Positions 1-7,815 of a DNA stretch of 64,000 bases are shown piece after piece. A program made the translations under genes and the position numbers. This DNA comes from Halobacillus ihumii. Its GTDB lineage: Bacteria; Bacillota; Bacilli; Bacillales; Halobacillaceae. The stretch spans positions 3,730,636 to 3,794,635 of the forward strand of contig NZ_CACVAO010000001.1 of assembly GCF_902726645.1 (NCBI RefSeq). The letters run 5' to 3'. The notes beneath the pieces were generated by a model. The model had not been told where the DNA came from. It did not search any database and was given only the letters and a program-made list of their open reading frames with translations. Every line of letters begins with the position of its first letter. The stretch's first letter is position 1.

Positions 1-198
1 GGTGAAACTGTGCGTGCGGTCGTTGTGTTAAAAGAAGGGCAATCAGCAGCAGAAGAGGAGTTGATTGCCTTTTGCCGGCAAAATATGGCTGCCTTTAAAG
101 TGCCTCGCGAGGTTGAATTTCGGAAGGAGCTTCCGAAATCGAATGTGGGTAAAATATTAAGAAGAAGTATTAGAGAGGAAGCAACGAAAAAGGTATAA
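1..198 (+). CDS. Acyl-CoA synthetase / AMP-binding enzyme, C-terminal end (5' truncated by window edge)
   Basis: Only the last 65 codons are present; the frame is open from base 1, so the gene begins outside the window. The visible part is the AMP-binding C-terminal subdomain: a KVP turn, a hydrophobic strand, then ELPKSNVGKILRR. GKILRR is the A10-type motif whose lysine contacts the adenylate during acyl-AMP formation, and is the usual acetylation site. Enzymes of this family activate carboxylic acids as acyl-AMP and pass them to CoA. The substrate (fatty, aryl or short-chain acid) cannot be told from this fragment. A strong terminator follows, so this closes its transcription unit. Confidence 0.85.
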   Translation, partial: GETVRAVVVLKEGQSAAEEELIAFCRQNMAAFKVPREVEFRKELPKSNVGKILRRSIREEATKKV

Positions 199-214
199 AC
201 TGGCCTTCCCTGAG

Positions 215-245
215 AAAAGAAGTCCCCGATAAAGGGACTTCTTTT
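215..245 (+). terminator. Rho-independent terminator after acyl-CoA synthetase
   Basis: Perfect 12-bp inverted repeat AAAAGAAGTCCC / GGGACTTCTTTT with a 7-base loop; the stem itself ends in a T tract. Confidence 0.85.
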
Positions 246-301
246 GACTTTTCAGAATTATTATTTTACTTTTAACAAGTAGAAGAGTAAGGAGGAAGTC
301 C

Positions 302-1372
302 ATGAAACATTACAAGATTGCTGTTATCCCTGGGGACGGGATTGGTAAAGAAGTTGTCCCGTTAACACTCGATATTCTGCAGCAGGCAGCTGAATTATAT
401 GGTGATGTAAGGTTTGATTTTACTGAGTTTCCATGGGGTTGTGATTTTTATCAAAAATACGGCATGATGATGGAGGAAGACGGCATAGAGCAGCTCGACA
501 AGTTTGATGCGATTCTGCTCGGGGCTGTCGGTGATCCCCGTTTAGTTCCGGACCACATTTCGTTGTGGGGATTGCTGATTAAAATACGCAGGGAGATGGA
601 TCAATCCTTGAACATTCGTCCAGCCAAATATTTTAAAGGTTTGGCTTCACCCCTGGCAGCTCCAAAAGAATTCGACATTATGGTCTGTAGAGAAAATAGC
701 GAAGGAGAGTATAGTGAAGTTGGCGGACGGATACATAAGGGAGCAGATGAAGTCGCCATTCAAAACGCTGTTTTCACTCGAAAAGCTACGGAACGGGTGA
801 TGAGATACGGATTTCAACTGGCCGCACAACGAAAAGGTAAATTAACAAGTGCCACGAAATCAAATGGGATTGTTCACTCCATGCCATTTTGGGATTCAGT
901 TTTTGCCGAGGTGAGTCCAGAGTTTCCAGAGATTAAAGCTAATCAGAATCATATTGATGCGCTGGCCGCGTTTCTTGTTTCGAAACCGCAGGAATTTGAT
1001 GTGATTGTCGCCAGCAATTTATTTGGCGATATTTTGACGGATATCGGTGGTGCGATTATGGGCAGTATCGGGATAGCTCCGGCGGCGAATCTGAATATTA
1101 CCGGAGAGCATCCTTCGATGTTCGAGCCGGTTCATGGATCGGCTCCGGATATTTATGGAAAAGGGATCGCCAATCCAATTGGTCAGATTTGGACTGCTAA
1201 GATGATGCTTGACCATCTGGGAGAAGTCAATATGGGAGCCAGCCTATTACAAGCTATTGAGGAGACAACAGCTGCCGGAATTAAAACGGGCGATATTGGC
1301 GGTCAGGCCTCCACGGAAGAGGTCGCAAAAGAAATAGGAAAACGGCTTAAAGTAACACCTGATAGAGAATAA
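302..1372 (+). CDS. Tartrate/D-malate dehydrogenase-like enzyme, isopropylmalate dehydrogenase family (YcsA-like)
   Basis: A 356-residue soluble beta-decarboxylating dehydrogenase. Visible family marks are PGDGIGKEV at the N-terminus, the substrate-binding arginines in KIRREMDQSLNIRP, CRENSEGEY, the catalytic lysine region TKSNGI, and the metal/NAD signature NLFGDILTDIGGA near residue 245, then EPVHGSAPDI. Members oxidise and decarboxylate 2-hydroxyacids such as tartrate, D-malate or 3-isopropylmalate with NAD and Mn/Mg. The absence of leu genes and the closeness to the YcsA/DmlA type favour tartrate or malate; this is inference. AAGGAGGA lies six bases before the ATG. It stands alone between two terminators. 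Confidence 0.85.
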   Translation: MKHYKIAVIPGDGIGKEVVPLTLDILQQAAELYGDVRFDFTEFPWGCDFYQKYGMMMEEDGIEQLDKFDAILLGAVGDPRLVPDHISLWGLLIKIRREMDQSLNIRPAKYFKGLASPLAAPKEFDIMVCRENSEGEYSEVGGRIHKGADEVAIQNAVFTRKATERVMRYGFQLAAQRKGKLTSATKSNGIVHSMPFWDSVFAEVSPEFPEIKANQNHIDALAAFLVSKPQEFDVIVASNLFGDILTDIGGAIMGSIGIAPAANLNITGEHPSMFEPVHGSAPDIYGKGIANPIGQIWTAKMMLDHLGEVNMGASLLQAIEETTAAGIKTGDIGGQASTEEVAKEIGKRLKVTPDRE

Positions 1373-1393
1373 ATGCTTGCTGCTCCAAAGCGA

Positions 1394-1424
1394 CAAGAGG
1401 ACCATTATTGGTTCTCTTTTTTTA
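1394..1424 (+). terminator. Terminator after the dehydrogenase gene
   Basis: Stem AAGAGGACC / GGTTCTCTT (one G-U pair) around ATTATT-like loop bases, followed by a T run. Confidence 0.75.
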
Positions 1425-1535
1425 TGCATCTAAATTGAAATTTTTGTAAGAATAGATGGTGTTCTCCTTGTTCATAATAAGCGTTACAGTGCCTACAAGT
1501 TGTATGCAGGCAGAGTTGAATGTGGAGGGACATCT

Positions 1536-2759
1536 ATGAAGAAGAAAAAGTGGGATCTCATTGCGTTAGCATCCATTCCTCTGGTTATGACCTTGGGTAA
1601 TTCCATGTTAATACCAGTTTTGCCTATCATTGAAAAACAAATTGGTATTTCCGCTTTTCAATCTAGTTTAATTATAACTGTGTACTCGGTCGTGGCCATT
1701 TTACTTATCCCGATTGCCGGTTATTTGTCGGATAAGATCGGCAGAAAGAAAGTCATTATACCTAGTTTAATTATTACTGGGATAGGCGGAGCCGTCTCAG
1801 CCTTTGCTGCATGGAAAATGGAAGATCCCTATTTCTTAATTTTAGTCGGGAGATTTTTGCAAGGAATCGGTGCTGCTGGAGCGTTTCCAGTTGTGATTCC
1901 GACTGTTGGGGATATGTTTGATGATGAGAAGCAAGTGAGCGAAGGGTTGGGATTGATTGAAACATCCAATACGTTCGGAAAGGTACTCAGCCCTGTAATT
2001 GGTGCTTTATTAGCTGTTATCATTTGGTATATTCCATTTGCCTCCATTCCGATCTTATCGCTGCTGTCGATCCTGTTAGTAATGAAATTCGTCAAAGTAC
2101 CGAAGAATGATGAAAAGAAGGAGACGCGATTTTCTGAGTTTATAAAATCCGTGAAAAAAGTATTTCATGATAATGGGCGATGGGTCATATCGATTTTCAT
2201 GATTGGCTGCATTAATATGTTTGTCTTATTTGGCTTTCTATTTCACCTATCTTCCATACTTGAAGATGAATATAATGTGACGGGTGTTTACAAAGGATTG
2301 CTGCTTGGAATCCCGTTGTTATTTTTATGTATTGCCTCATACATTTCCGGTAAGAAAATTGGAGAAAATAAAGTCGTCATGAAATGGGCGATTGTCCTCG
2401 GTAATGGAGGTACTGGAGCGTCACTTTTTTTCATGAAACATGATACAAACTTAGTGATGCTGATCACTTTATTGTCGGTGGCCGGAATTGGGATAGGATT
2501 GTCATTGCCAGGGCTTGATGCTTTAATCACAGAAGGAGTAGAAAAAGACGTGCGAGGGACTGTTACGTCGTTATACAGCAGTATGCGGTTCCTTGGAGTG
2601 GCAGCAGGTCCGCCTGTTATCGCGATTTTTATGGACAGGTTCCCTGATATGCTCTACCTCAGTTTGGCGTGTTTAAGCGTGATCGCTGCGTTAGTCACAC
2701 TGATTGCCGTTCGACCATCATCTTCTGAGAAGGAGACACAAGTTTCTGTAGAACAGTAA
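1536..2759 (+). CDS. MFS efflux transporter, 12 TM (drug/siderophore export type)
   Basis: A 407-residue integral membrane protein with about twelve hydrophobic segments. Motif A (GYLSDKIGRKK) follows TM2. A glycine/proline-rich segment after TM4 (GRFLQGIGAAGAFP) and GKVLSPVIGA in TM5 resemble motif C of antiporter-type drug exporters. It probably exports a small molecule in exchange for protons; the YmfD/Bmr-like group is my closest guess, the substrate is unknown. The start is the ATG at 1536 because GGAGGGA lies just upstream; an in-frame TTG at 1500 has no ribosome site. The broken DUF421 gene follows 21 bases later. Confidence 0.85.
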   Translation: MKKKKWDLIALASIPLVMTLGNSMLIPVLPIIEKQIGISAFQSSLIITVYSVVAILLIPIAGYLSDKIGRKKVIIPSLIITGIGGAVSAFAAWKMEDPYFLILVGRFLQGIGAAGAFPVVIPTVGDMFDDEKQVSEGLGLIETSNTFGKVLSPVIGALLAVIIWYIPFASIPILSLLSILLVMKFVKVPKNDEKKETRFSEFIKSVKKVFHDNGRWVISIFMIGCINMFVLFGFLFHLSSILEDEYNVTGVYKGLLLGIPLLFLCIASYISGKKIGENKVVMKWAIVLGNGGTGASLFFMKHDTNLVMLITLLSVAGIGIGLSLPGLDALITEGVEKDVRGTVTSLYSSMRFLGVAAGPPVIAIFMDRFPDMLYLSLACLSVIAALVTLIAVRPSSSEKETQVSVEQ

Positions 2760-2780
2760 TTTTGCGAGGGAGTTAGCCTC

Positions 2781-3125
2781 ATGGATTGTTCGGAACTTTT
2801 CATGAGAGTGATCCATTTATTTGTGGTGTTATATGTGCTAGCGAGAATTTTAAACAAGAAACTTATTTCGCAAATGGCTTTCTTTGACTTTATCGCGGGG
2901 ATCACTCTGGGGTCGATGACAGTGAGCATTACGTTTATAAAAATGAATCCCCGTTTGGAAAGGGATCATCGCGTTGCTCGTATTTGCTGCCATCATAATG
3001 CTGATTGATTTACTCATTTTAAAAAGTTTTCGGATGCGAACGTTGTCGTAGCACAAGTTGATGAGTTGGATAACGTGTATATTGATACTAGGCCAGATGT
3101 CACCAATTTTGCCAGTGATGAATAA
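2781..3125 (+). pseudogene. Decayed DUF421 (YetF/YrbG-type) membrane protein gene
   Basis: From the ATG at 2781 the reading frame gives the typical DUF421 opening (first TM, then ISQMAFFDFIAGITLGSMT). Near base 2949 the match moves to another frame (PVWKGIIALLVFAAIIM...), so a small indel is likely. A stop at 3050-3052 ends that frame. A further in-frame piece ending NVYIDTRPD...SDE stops at 3125 and resembles a C-terminal tail. The usual cytoplasmic domain is mostly missing. Intact members are about 200-240 residues with three TM helices and a conserved C-terminal domain. I read it as a frameshifted and internally deleted remnant. Confidence 0.7.
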
Positions 3126-3130
3126 TCGTT

Positions 3131-3159
3131 AAAAACACTGTTTTGTACAGTGTTTTTTT
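3131..3159 (+). terminator. Terminator after the DUF421 remnant
   Basis: Stem AAACACTGT / ACAGTGTTT with loop TTTGT-like bases and a following T run. Confidence 0.8.
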
Positions 3160-3308
3160 AATGCGTAATTTGTAAATAGAGGTAAAGTCATGTGGATATT
3201 TACCTATAAAGGTTAAATTCTGACTATTAAAATAGTTCCTACTATTCTTTTAATTATGATAATCTTCTCCTATACTAGACACTATATACTTGAATAGGAG
3301 GAGTTTAT

Positions 3309-5021
3309 TTGAAAAAGAGAAAAGTTTTACCTGTAGCTGTACTGTCTTCTGCATTGTTTGTGGGAGCGTTTGCGCCAACACAGGCGTTTGCTGTTCAACC
3401 CACGGGTCCCTCTGATGTTTCTGTTGAATCGATGGCGGCACAATTTCAGAAGTCAAAAGGAAATAAGCCCATTTTTGTTGTAGAAAAACAAGCAGACAAG
3501 CAGCAAGTCACTAAAGCGAATGCGAAAGCGGCAGTGAAACATCTGGCGAAAAATAAAGACACATTCAAGATTAAGAATCCACAGGCAAGCTTTAAACCTG
3601 GACAAGTTAAGAAAGATGATCTGGGGATGACTCACGTGACTCTTCAGCAGACGAAGAATGGAGTCCCTGTAGAAGGAGGTCAAGTGATCGTTCACTATGA
3701 TGAAGAAAATACCGTACAATCTGTAAGTGGTCATTTCAATCATGGTGTTGAAGAGACGGAGCTATCAATTCAGGCAAAACTTACTAAAAAGCAAGCCTTG
3801 ACCAAAGCTAAAGAGGAAGTGGACGCGCCCGAGCAGCTGCCTTACACCCCATCAAGCGAGCTTGTCATCTATCCATTTAAAGATCAAAATCAGCTGGCTT
3901 ATAAGGTAAACGTTAATTTTCTCGGCAATGAGCCAGGAAACTGGTATGTATTTGTAGACGCGAAGAGCGGCGAGGTAATTGATAAATATAATGCACTGAT
4001 GCATGCAGATGGGTTTAAAACAGCAACAGGTTCTGGACTAGGAGTGCTGGGTGACCATCGGAAACTACATATCACTCATAAAAACGATAAAACTGATGAC
4101 AAAAAAGGCACACAATTTTATTTATATGACAATACTCACGAGAACTTAGATGGAATCTATACCTATGATATGAAGAATTCATGGGGCAGCGAGGATTTCA
4201 CACTTCCTGGTGTCCTTTACTCGAATAATAGCGCGTCCTTCAAAGATGATTATGACCGCGCAGCTGTCGATGCTCATTATAATTCGGAGGAAGTATATGA
4301 GTATTTTCTTGAAGAGCATGATCGAAACTCTTTGGATGGCGAAGGAATGGCGATTAAATCTTCCGTCCATTTCGGGCAAAATTATAATAATGCCTTCTGG
4401 AACGGCCAGCAAATGACTTATGGTGACGGAGATGGAGATTTCTTCATTTCCCTGTCTGCCGGACTTGACGTGGCCGCACACGAAATGACGCACGGCGTCA
4501 CCACTCACTCAGCAGGGTTGCAATACCGCTTCCAATCCGGAGCTCTAAATGAGGCGTTCTCCGATATTTTTGGAGCATTAGTGGATGAAGAAGACTGGGA
4601 GATCGGGGAAGATATCATGGGTGAAGAAGCGAAAGCATCTGGCCGGACTTCCTTGCGCAGTCTGAGCAACCCGAGTAAATATTCCGTTGATCCAGAACTT
4701 GTTCCATATGGAAATGGGGAAGGGAAGTACCCTTCACACATGGACGAATATTACGATCTTCCTCTTGACCTGGACAACGGCGGGGTTCATATCAACTCGT
4801 CCATTATCAACCATGCTGCCTACCTGACCGGGGAAATGATTGGGAAGGACAAGCTCGGCCAAATCTATTACCGCGCTTTAACAGTTTACCTGACTCCAAC
4901 TTCTGACTTTAGCCATGCAAGACAGGCTCTGATTCAATCGGCTATTGATATTTACGGAGAAGGCAGTACAGAGGTAGAGGCAACAGAAAGTGGTCTAAAC
5001 CAAGTAGGCATTACGGAATAA
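3309..5021 (+). CDS. npr: Secreted neutral metalloprotease, M4 (bacillolysin/thermolysin) family
   Basis: A 570-residue preproenzyme. Residues 1-28 form a Sec signal peptide (KKRK, hydrophobic core, AFA cleavage). The FTP and PepSY propeptide domains run to about 230 and would act as intramolecular chaperone and inhibitor. The mature part holds zinc motif HEMTH (about residue 393), the third ligand in NEAFSD about twenty residues later, and the catalytic histidine in GGVHINSS. It should cut extracellular proteins at hydrophobic P1' residues, with zinc and calcium. The start is TTG, with AGGAGGAG just upstream. The mature sequence is rich in Asp and Glu, as often in salt-tolerant enzymes. It has its own terminator. 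Confidence 0.95.
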   Translation: MKKRKVLPVAVLSSALFVGAFAPTQAFAVQPTGPSDVSVESMAAQFQKSKGNKPIFVVEKQADKQQVTKANAKAAVKHLAKNKDTFKIKNPQASFKPGQVKKDDLGMTHVTLQQTKNGVPVEGGQVIVHYDEENTVQSVSGHFNHGVEETELSIQAKLTKKQALTKAKEEVDAPEQLPYTPSSELVIYPFKDQNQLAYKVNVNFLGNEPGNWYVFVDAKSGEVIDKYNALMHADGFKTATGSGLGVLGDHRKLHITHKNDKTDDKKGTQFYLYDNTHENLDGIYTYDMKNSWGSEDFTLPGVLYSNNSASFKDDYDRAAVDAHYNSEEVYEYFLEEHDRNSLDGEGMAIKSSVHFGQNYNNAFWNGQQMTYGDGDGDFFISLSAGLDVAAHEMTHGVTTHSAGLQYRFQSGALNEAFSDIFGALVDEEDWEIGEDIMGEEAKASGRTSLRSLSNPSKYSVDPELVPYGNGEGKYPSHMDEYYDLPLDLDNGGVHINSSIINHAAYLTGEMIGKDKLGQIYYRALTVYLTPTSDFSHARQALIQSAIDIYGEGSTEVEATESGLNQVGITE

Positions 5022-5037
5022 TATCGTGATTGCTCCA

Positions 5038-5079
5038 GGTGCTTACCGCCGGCTGCGCTCGAGGGTAAGCGCCGATAAA
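5038..5079 (+). repeat. Hairpin repeat, copy 1 (GATAAA-tailed)
   Basis: Ten-base arms GGTGCTTACC and GGTAAGCGCC pair fully (one G-U), enclosing GCCGG...; the 3' arm runs into GATAAA. A second copy at 63842-63882 keeps the loop start GCCGG and the GATAAA tail, and has a compensating T-A to C-G change in the stem. Confidence 0.7.
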
Positions 5080-5093
5080 TCGAGAGCACATGC

Positions 5094-5133
5094 AAAATCA
5101 TCTCTTATCATTGCGATAAGAGATGATTTTTTT
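5094..5133 (+). terminator. Terminator of the neutral protease gene
   Basis: Perfect 16-bp inverted repeat AAAATCATCTCTTATC / GATAAGAGATGATTTT, 5-base loop, T tail. Confidence 0.9.
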
Positions 5134-5194
5134 GCAAGACAATGGTTGTTGCGGGCATAACGCTTTGTTCATAGGTTATCTTGAGGTGATAATT

Positions 5195-6187
5195 ATGAAA
5201 AAAGTGATCTTGTTCGCTGACACAGGTATAGACGATGCGATGGCCTTAATTTATGCGCTGAGGAATCCTGATATTGATTTATTAGCTGTTGTGAGCGGTT
5301 ATGGAAATGTGGAACGCGAGAAAACGTATCGAAATGTGGAGTATATACTGGATCTTGCTGACCGTAGTGATATCCCGGTGATTTCCGGTTCTACGCGTCC
5401 GCTTAACGGAGAGGATCCTGTCTTTTTTCCGGATATTCATGGTGAAGAGGGGCTCGGTCCGATACAGCCGCCGATTCCCGAAGAACGTTATGCCAATCGT
5501 ACAAACTTTAGTAAGTTGTTTCGAATCATTAAAGAGGACGACCCAAATGAAATTACGATCGTAAATGTTGGTCGTTGTACATCTCTGGCCATAGCCTGGT
5601 ATTTGAACCCTGAGGTGATGGGGGATATAAAGGAAACGTATGTCATGGGGGGAGCGTTTTTAGTGCCGGGCAATGCGACAGCGGTTGCGGAAGCAAACTT
5701 TTATGGGGATGCGATCGCGGCAAATTATGTATGTCAGCAAGTACCTGATTTAACCGTTATCCCATTGAATGCAACGAGAGAGGCTCTGCTGACGCCAAGG
5801 GATGTAGAATTAATCGATGCCCGCACAGACTCACCACTGCTCGATATCGTCGAGCCTATCCTTGATTTTTATTATGAAGTGTATCAAGAACTGGAACCTG
5901 GTATTGAAGGGACGCCACAGCACGATCTCGCTGCCTTAGTGGCCACTCTAGAGATCCCGAGAATGTTCACGTACGAAAAGAGAGAAGTCCGGGTGCAGCA
6001 TGAGGAAAGCTACGCGAATGGATTGAGCATTGCTGATTTTCGCCCTGGAACAACGGATTGTTCAGGTGATGGCTGTGTTCGCATTGCCACAGATTTAAAT
6101 CGTGACCTTTTTGCTAATCATGTCATCGAAGTGTTGACGAACCAGAGGGGACGACGGAAACTTAGGCACAGAAGGCAAAAAAAATAA
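5195..6187 (+). CDS. Inosine-uridine type nucleoside hydrolase
   Basis: A 330-residue protein of the IUNH family, which cleaves the N-glycosidic bond of ribonucleosides in purine/pyrimidine salvage using a bound calcium. The N-terminal metal motif reads FADTGIDDAMAL: the later aspartates are kept, but the first Asp of the classical DxDxxxDD motif is Phe. Other family marks are GRCTSLAIA, YVMGGAFLVPGNAT with EANFYGDAIAA, and HDLAAL (His-Asp pair) near residue 250. The start is ATG 5195, preceded by GAGGTGAT; an upstream in-frame ATG at 5123 would add 24 residues and overlaps the preceding terminator. The basic tail (RGRRKLRHRRQKK) is unusual. Substrate range unknown. Confidence 0.88.
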   Translation: MKKVILFADTGIDDAMALIYALRNPDIDLLAVVSGYGNVEREKTYRNVEYILDLADRSDIPVISGSTRPLNGEDPVFFPDIHGEEGLGPIQPPIPEERYANRTNFSKLFRIIKEDDPNEITIVNVGRCTSLAIAWYLNPEVMGDIKETYVMGGAFLVPGNATAVAEANFYGDAIAANYVCQQVPDLTVIPLNATREALLTPRDVELIDARTDSPLLDIVEPILDFYYEVYQELEPGIEGTPQHDLAALVATLEIPRMFTYEKREVRVQHEESYANGLSIADFRPGTTDCSGDGCVRIATDLNRDLFANHVIEVLTNQRGRRKLRHRRQKK

Positions 6188-6366
6188 CACAATGTGTGTT
6201 GTGTTTGACAGGACTCGTTTAATTCTTAATGTGATTGTCTATGCTGAAGCGTAGGTGCACATCAGCTGTAGGTAAGATAGCGATATCAAGACTAGTAAAT
6301 TTTTACCAATACCTTTTTATCAATTTTCGAAAAATTGGAAATATATCGCATCTTTTTCTAATCTTG

Positions 6367-6375
6367 TGATATACT
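6367..6375 (+). promoter_or_regulatory. Extended -10 promoter for the toxin mRNA
   Basis: TG-A-TATACT at 6367-6375, about 57 bases before the toxin start codon; the -35 region is weak, as expected for an extended -10. Confidence 0.5.
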
Positions 6376-6394
6376 CAAATCGCAAGTCCTATTC

Positions 6395-6533
6395 TCAGAA
6401 TGAGTTCATCCTCTCGAGGGAGGTGGTAACTGTGAGTCCGTTTGAAGCGATAAGCCTCATGTTGAGCTTTGGAATGCTGATAGCGGTAATAATCCACAGA
6501 AAGCAATAAAAACTTGTTTCGAACTCATTCTGA
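6395..6533 (+). promoter_or_regulatory. Long-range 5'-3' pairing in the toxin mRNA
   Basis: TCAGAATGAGTTC at 6395-6407 is the exact reverse complement of GAACTCATTCTGA at 6521-6533. The arms lie just after the predicted transcript start and just before the terminator, so the full-length mRNA can fold end to end. Such pairing is a known feature of type I toxin mRNAs, where it holds the message in a poorly translated form. Confidence 0.7.
6432..6509 (+). CDS. Hol-Tox family small membrane toxin (type I toxin-antitoxin), 25 aa
   Basis: GTG start with GGGAGGTGG five bases upstream. The peptide begins MSPFEAISLMLSFGMLIAVI, has one membrane helix and a short basic end (HRKQ). The opening FEA-x-SLM-x-SFG matches the TxpA/BsrE/Hol-Tox group of holin-like toxins, except that the tail is unusually short. 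Family members insert in the membrane and impair growth when the antisense RNA fails. The antisense promoter at 6583-6611 on the other strand and the end-to-end mRNA pairing fit this role. Too short for ordinary gene finding. Confidence 0.75.
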   Translation: MSPFEAISLMLSFGMLIAVIIHRKQ

Positions 6534-6576
6534 CCTGATCCAAGGTGCCCCAACACCTTGGGTTTTTTTTATTACC
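6440..6576 (-). ncRNA. Predicted antisense antitoxin RNA (3' end uncertain)
   Basis: A near-consensus promoter at 6583-6611 fires leftward, so transcription should begin near 6576 and run through the toxin terminator and the toxin 3' end. This is the convergent layout of txpA/ratA-type loci. I could not find a clear terminator for this RNA, so the left boundary given is only a guess. Confidence 0.55.
6540..6570 (+). terminator. Terminator of the toxin mRNA
   Basis: Stem CCAAGGTG / CACCTTGG, loop CCCCAA, then a T run of eight. The predicted antisense RNA overlaps it. Confidence 0.85.
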
Positions 6577-6582
6577 ACTCTG

Positions 6583-6611
6583 ATTATATCGTGCTTTTCA
6601 CTCAGTATCAA
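6583..6611 (-). promoter_or_regulatory. Sigma-A promoter of the antisense RNA
   Basis: On the minus strand TTGATA, 17-base spacer, TATAAT: close to the sigma-A consensus with ideal spacing. Nothing else lies downstream of it except the antisense of the toxin gene. Confidence 0.75.
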
Positions 6612-6797
6612 GATAATTTTTATGTCGATTTCATGTCGAGAAAGTATTCCTTGAGTTAGACACATATCTTTAGAGTATTTATTTATTCTTAAATGTATAC
6701 TTCCTTTTTAAAAAAACAGTAAAACGTGTTCAGTCTCTTTTATGTAAAACGTAATTTCAGCGAAATATTTAGTCATAAATTCGTAATGAAAACTTAA

Positions 6798-6821
6798 GTT
6801 TAATTTTCGGCGGCGGGGAAA
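6798..6821 (+). promoter_or_regulatory. Sigma-B-like (general stress) promoter of the glycosylation operon
   Basis: GTTTAA, 12-base spacer, GGGAAA: matches the sigma-B pattern GTTTAA-N12-14-GGGWAW. The predicted start is about 50 bases ahead of the rfbA ATG. In B. subtilis the related csbB-yfhO genes are sigma-B controlled, which agrees. Confidence 0.6.
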
Positions 6822-6882
6822 TAGAATAGTAGTAAATCATTTCCATGTAGTTTCCATCACTTTTTAAAGGACGGTGGTTGTA

Positions 6883-7815
6883 ATGAAAGGGATCATTTTA
6901 GCTGGAGGAAGTGGAACGAGACTGTCTCCAAGTACAAACTGTATTAATAAACATTTACTAACGGTGTACGATAAGCCGATGGTGTACTATCCGTTATCGA
7001 ATTTAATGTTAGCCGGCATCAAGGAGATTCTGATTATCAGTACCCCCGAGGATGTTCCGCGTTTTGAGAAGCTGTTAGGCGACGGTTCTGCGCTTGGACT
7101 CTCAATCGAGTATAAAGCGCAGGAAGAGCCGAATGGGATTCCTGAAGCCTTTATCGTCGGGGAAGATTTTATCGGAAATGATGACGTTACGCTGATTTTA
7201 GGTGACAACATTTTCTATGGTCAAGGCTTGACGAACATCTTGAGAAAAGCTGTCCGCAACCATAAAGGGGCCACCGTTTTTGGTTATCGTGTCAAGGACC
7301 CGGGCCGATTTGGAGTGGTGGAGTTCGATGATCATCAGAAGGTCGTCTCTCTTGAGGAGAAGCCTGATGATCCGAAGTCCGATTTCGCGGTTACAGGGTT
7401 ATACGTGTATGATAACCACGTGATCAAGATGGCGAAGAAGCTTAATTTCTCTGCTCGAGGCGAGCTTGAAATCACCGATGTGAATAAAAAATATTTGGAA
7501 AAAGGCCAACTCGATGTCGAGCTGCTGGGAAGAGGGTTTGCCTGGCTTGATGCAGGGACACATGAATCGTTATTTGAGTCTTCGGAGTTTATTAAAAATA
7601 TTGAAAAGCGACAAGGGTTTAAAATCGCTTGCATCGAAGAAATTGCTTACTATATGGGTTACATTTCTAAGGAACGTTTGTATGAAACAGGCGAGACTAT
7701 GAAAAAGAACGAGTATGGCCAATACTTGATGGAGATTGCCAATCGCAAACATGTGCAGCAGTATTGGGACCAGATTGACCAGAATCCGGTGTTAGGACTG
7801 ATTGAGAATGAGTAA
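6883..7815 (+). CDS. rfbA: Glucose-1-phosphate thymidylyltransferase (RmlA/RfbA)
   Basis: A 310-residue nucleotidyltransferase that joins glucose-1-phosphate and dTTP to dTDP-glucose. The N-terminal loop GGSGTRL and following [17 protein letters not shown] form the nucleotide site; [10 protein letters not shown] carries the metal-binding Asp; VEFD...EEKP and GLYVYD follow as in RmlA. The ATG at 6883 has AAAGGA upstream; a GTG at 6874 sits too close to it. First gene of a seven-gene operon; it overlaps rfbB by eight bases. No rmlC or rmlD is present, so the product is not destined for dTDP-rhamnose here. Confidence 0.93.
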   Translation: MKGIILAGGSGTRLSPSTNCINKHLLTVYDKPMVYYPLSNLMLAGIKEILIISTPEDVPRFEKLLGDGSALGLSIEYKAQEEPNGIPEAFIVGEDFIGNDDVTLILGDNIFYGQGLTNILRKAVRNHKGATVFGYRVKDPGRFGVVEFDDHQKVVSLEEKPDDPKSDFAVTGLYVYDNHVIKMAKKLNFSARGELEITDVNKKYLEKGQLDVELLGRGFAWLDAGTHESLFESSEFIKNIEKRQGFKIACIEEIAYYMGYISKERLYETGETMKKNEYGQYLMEIANRKHVQQYWDQIDQNPVLGLIENE

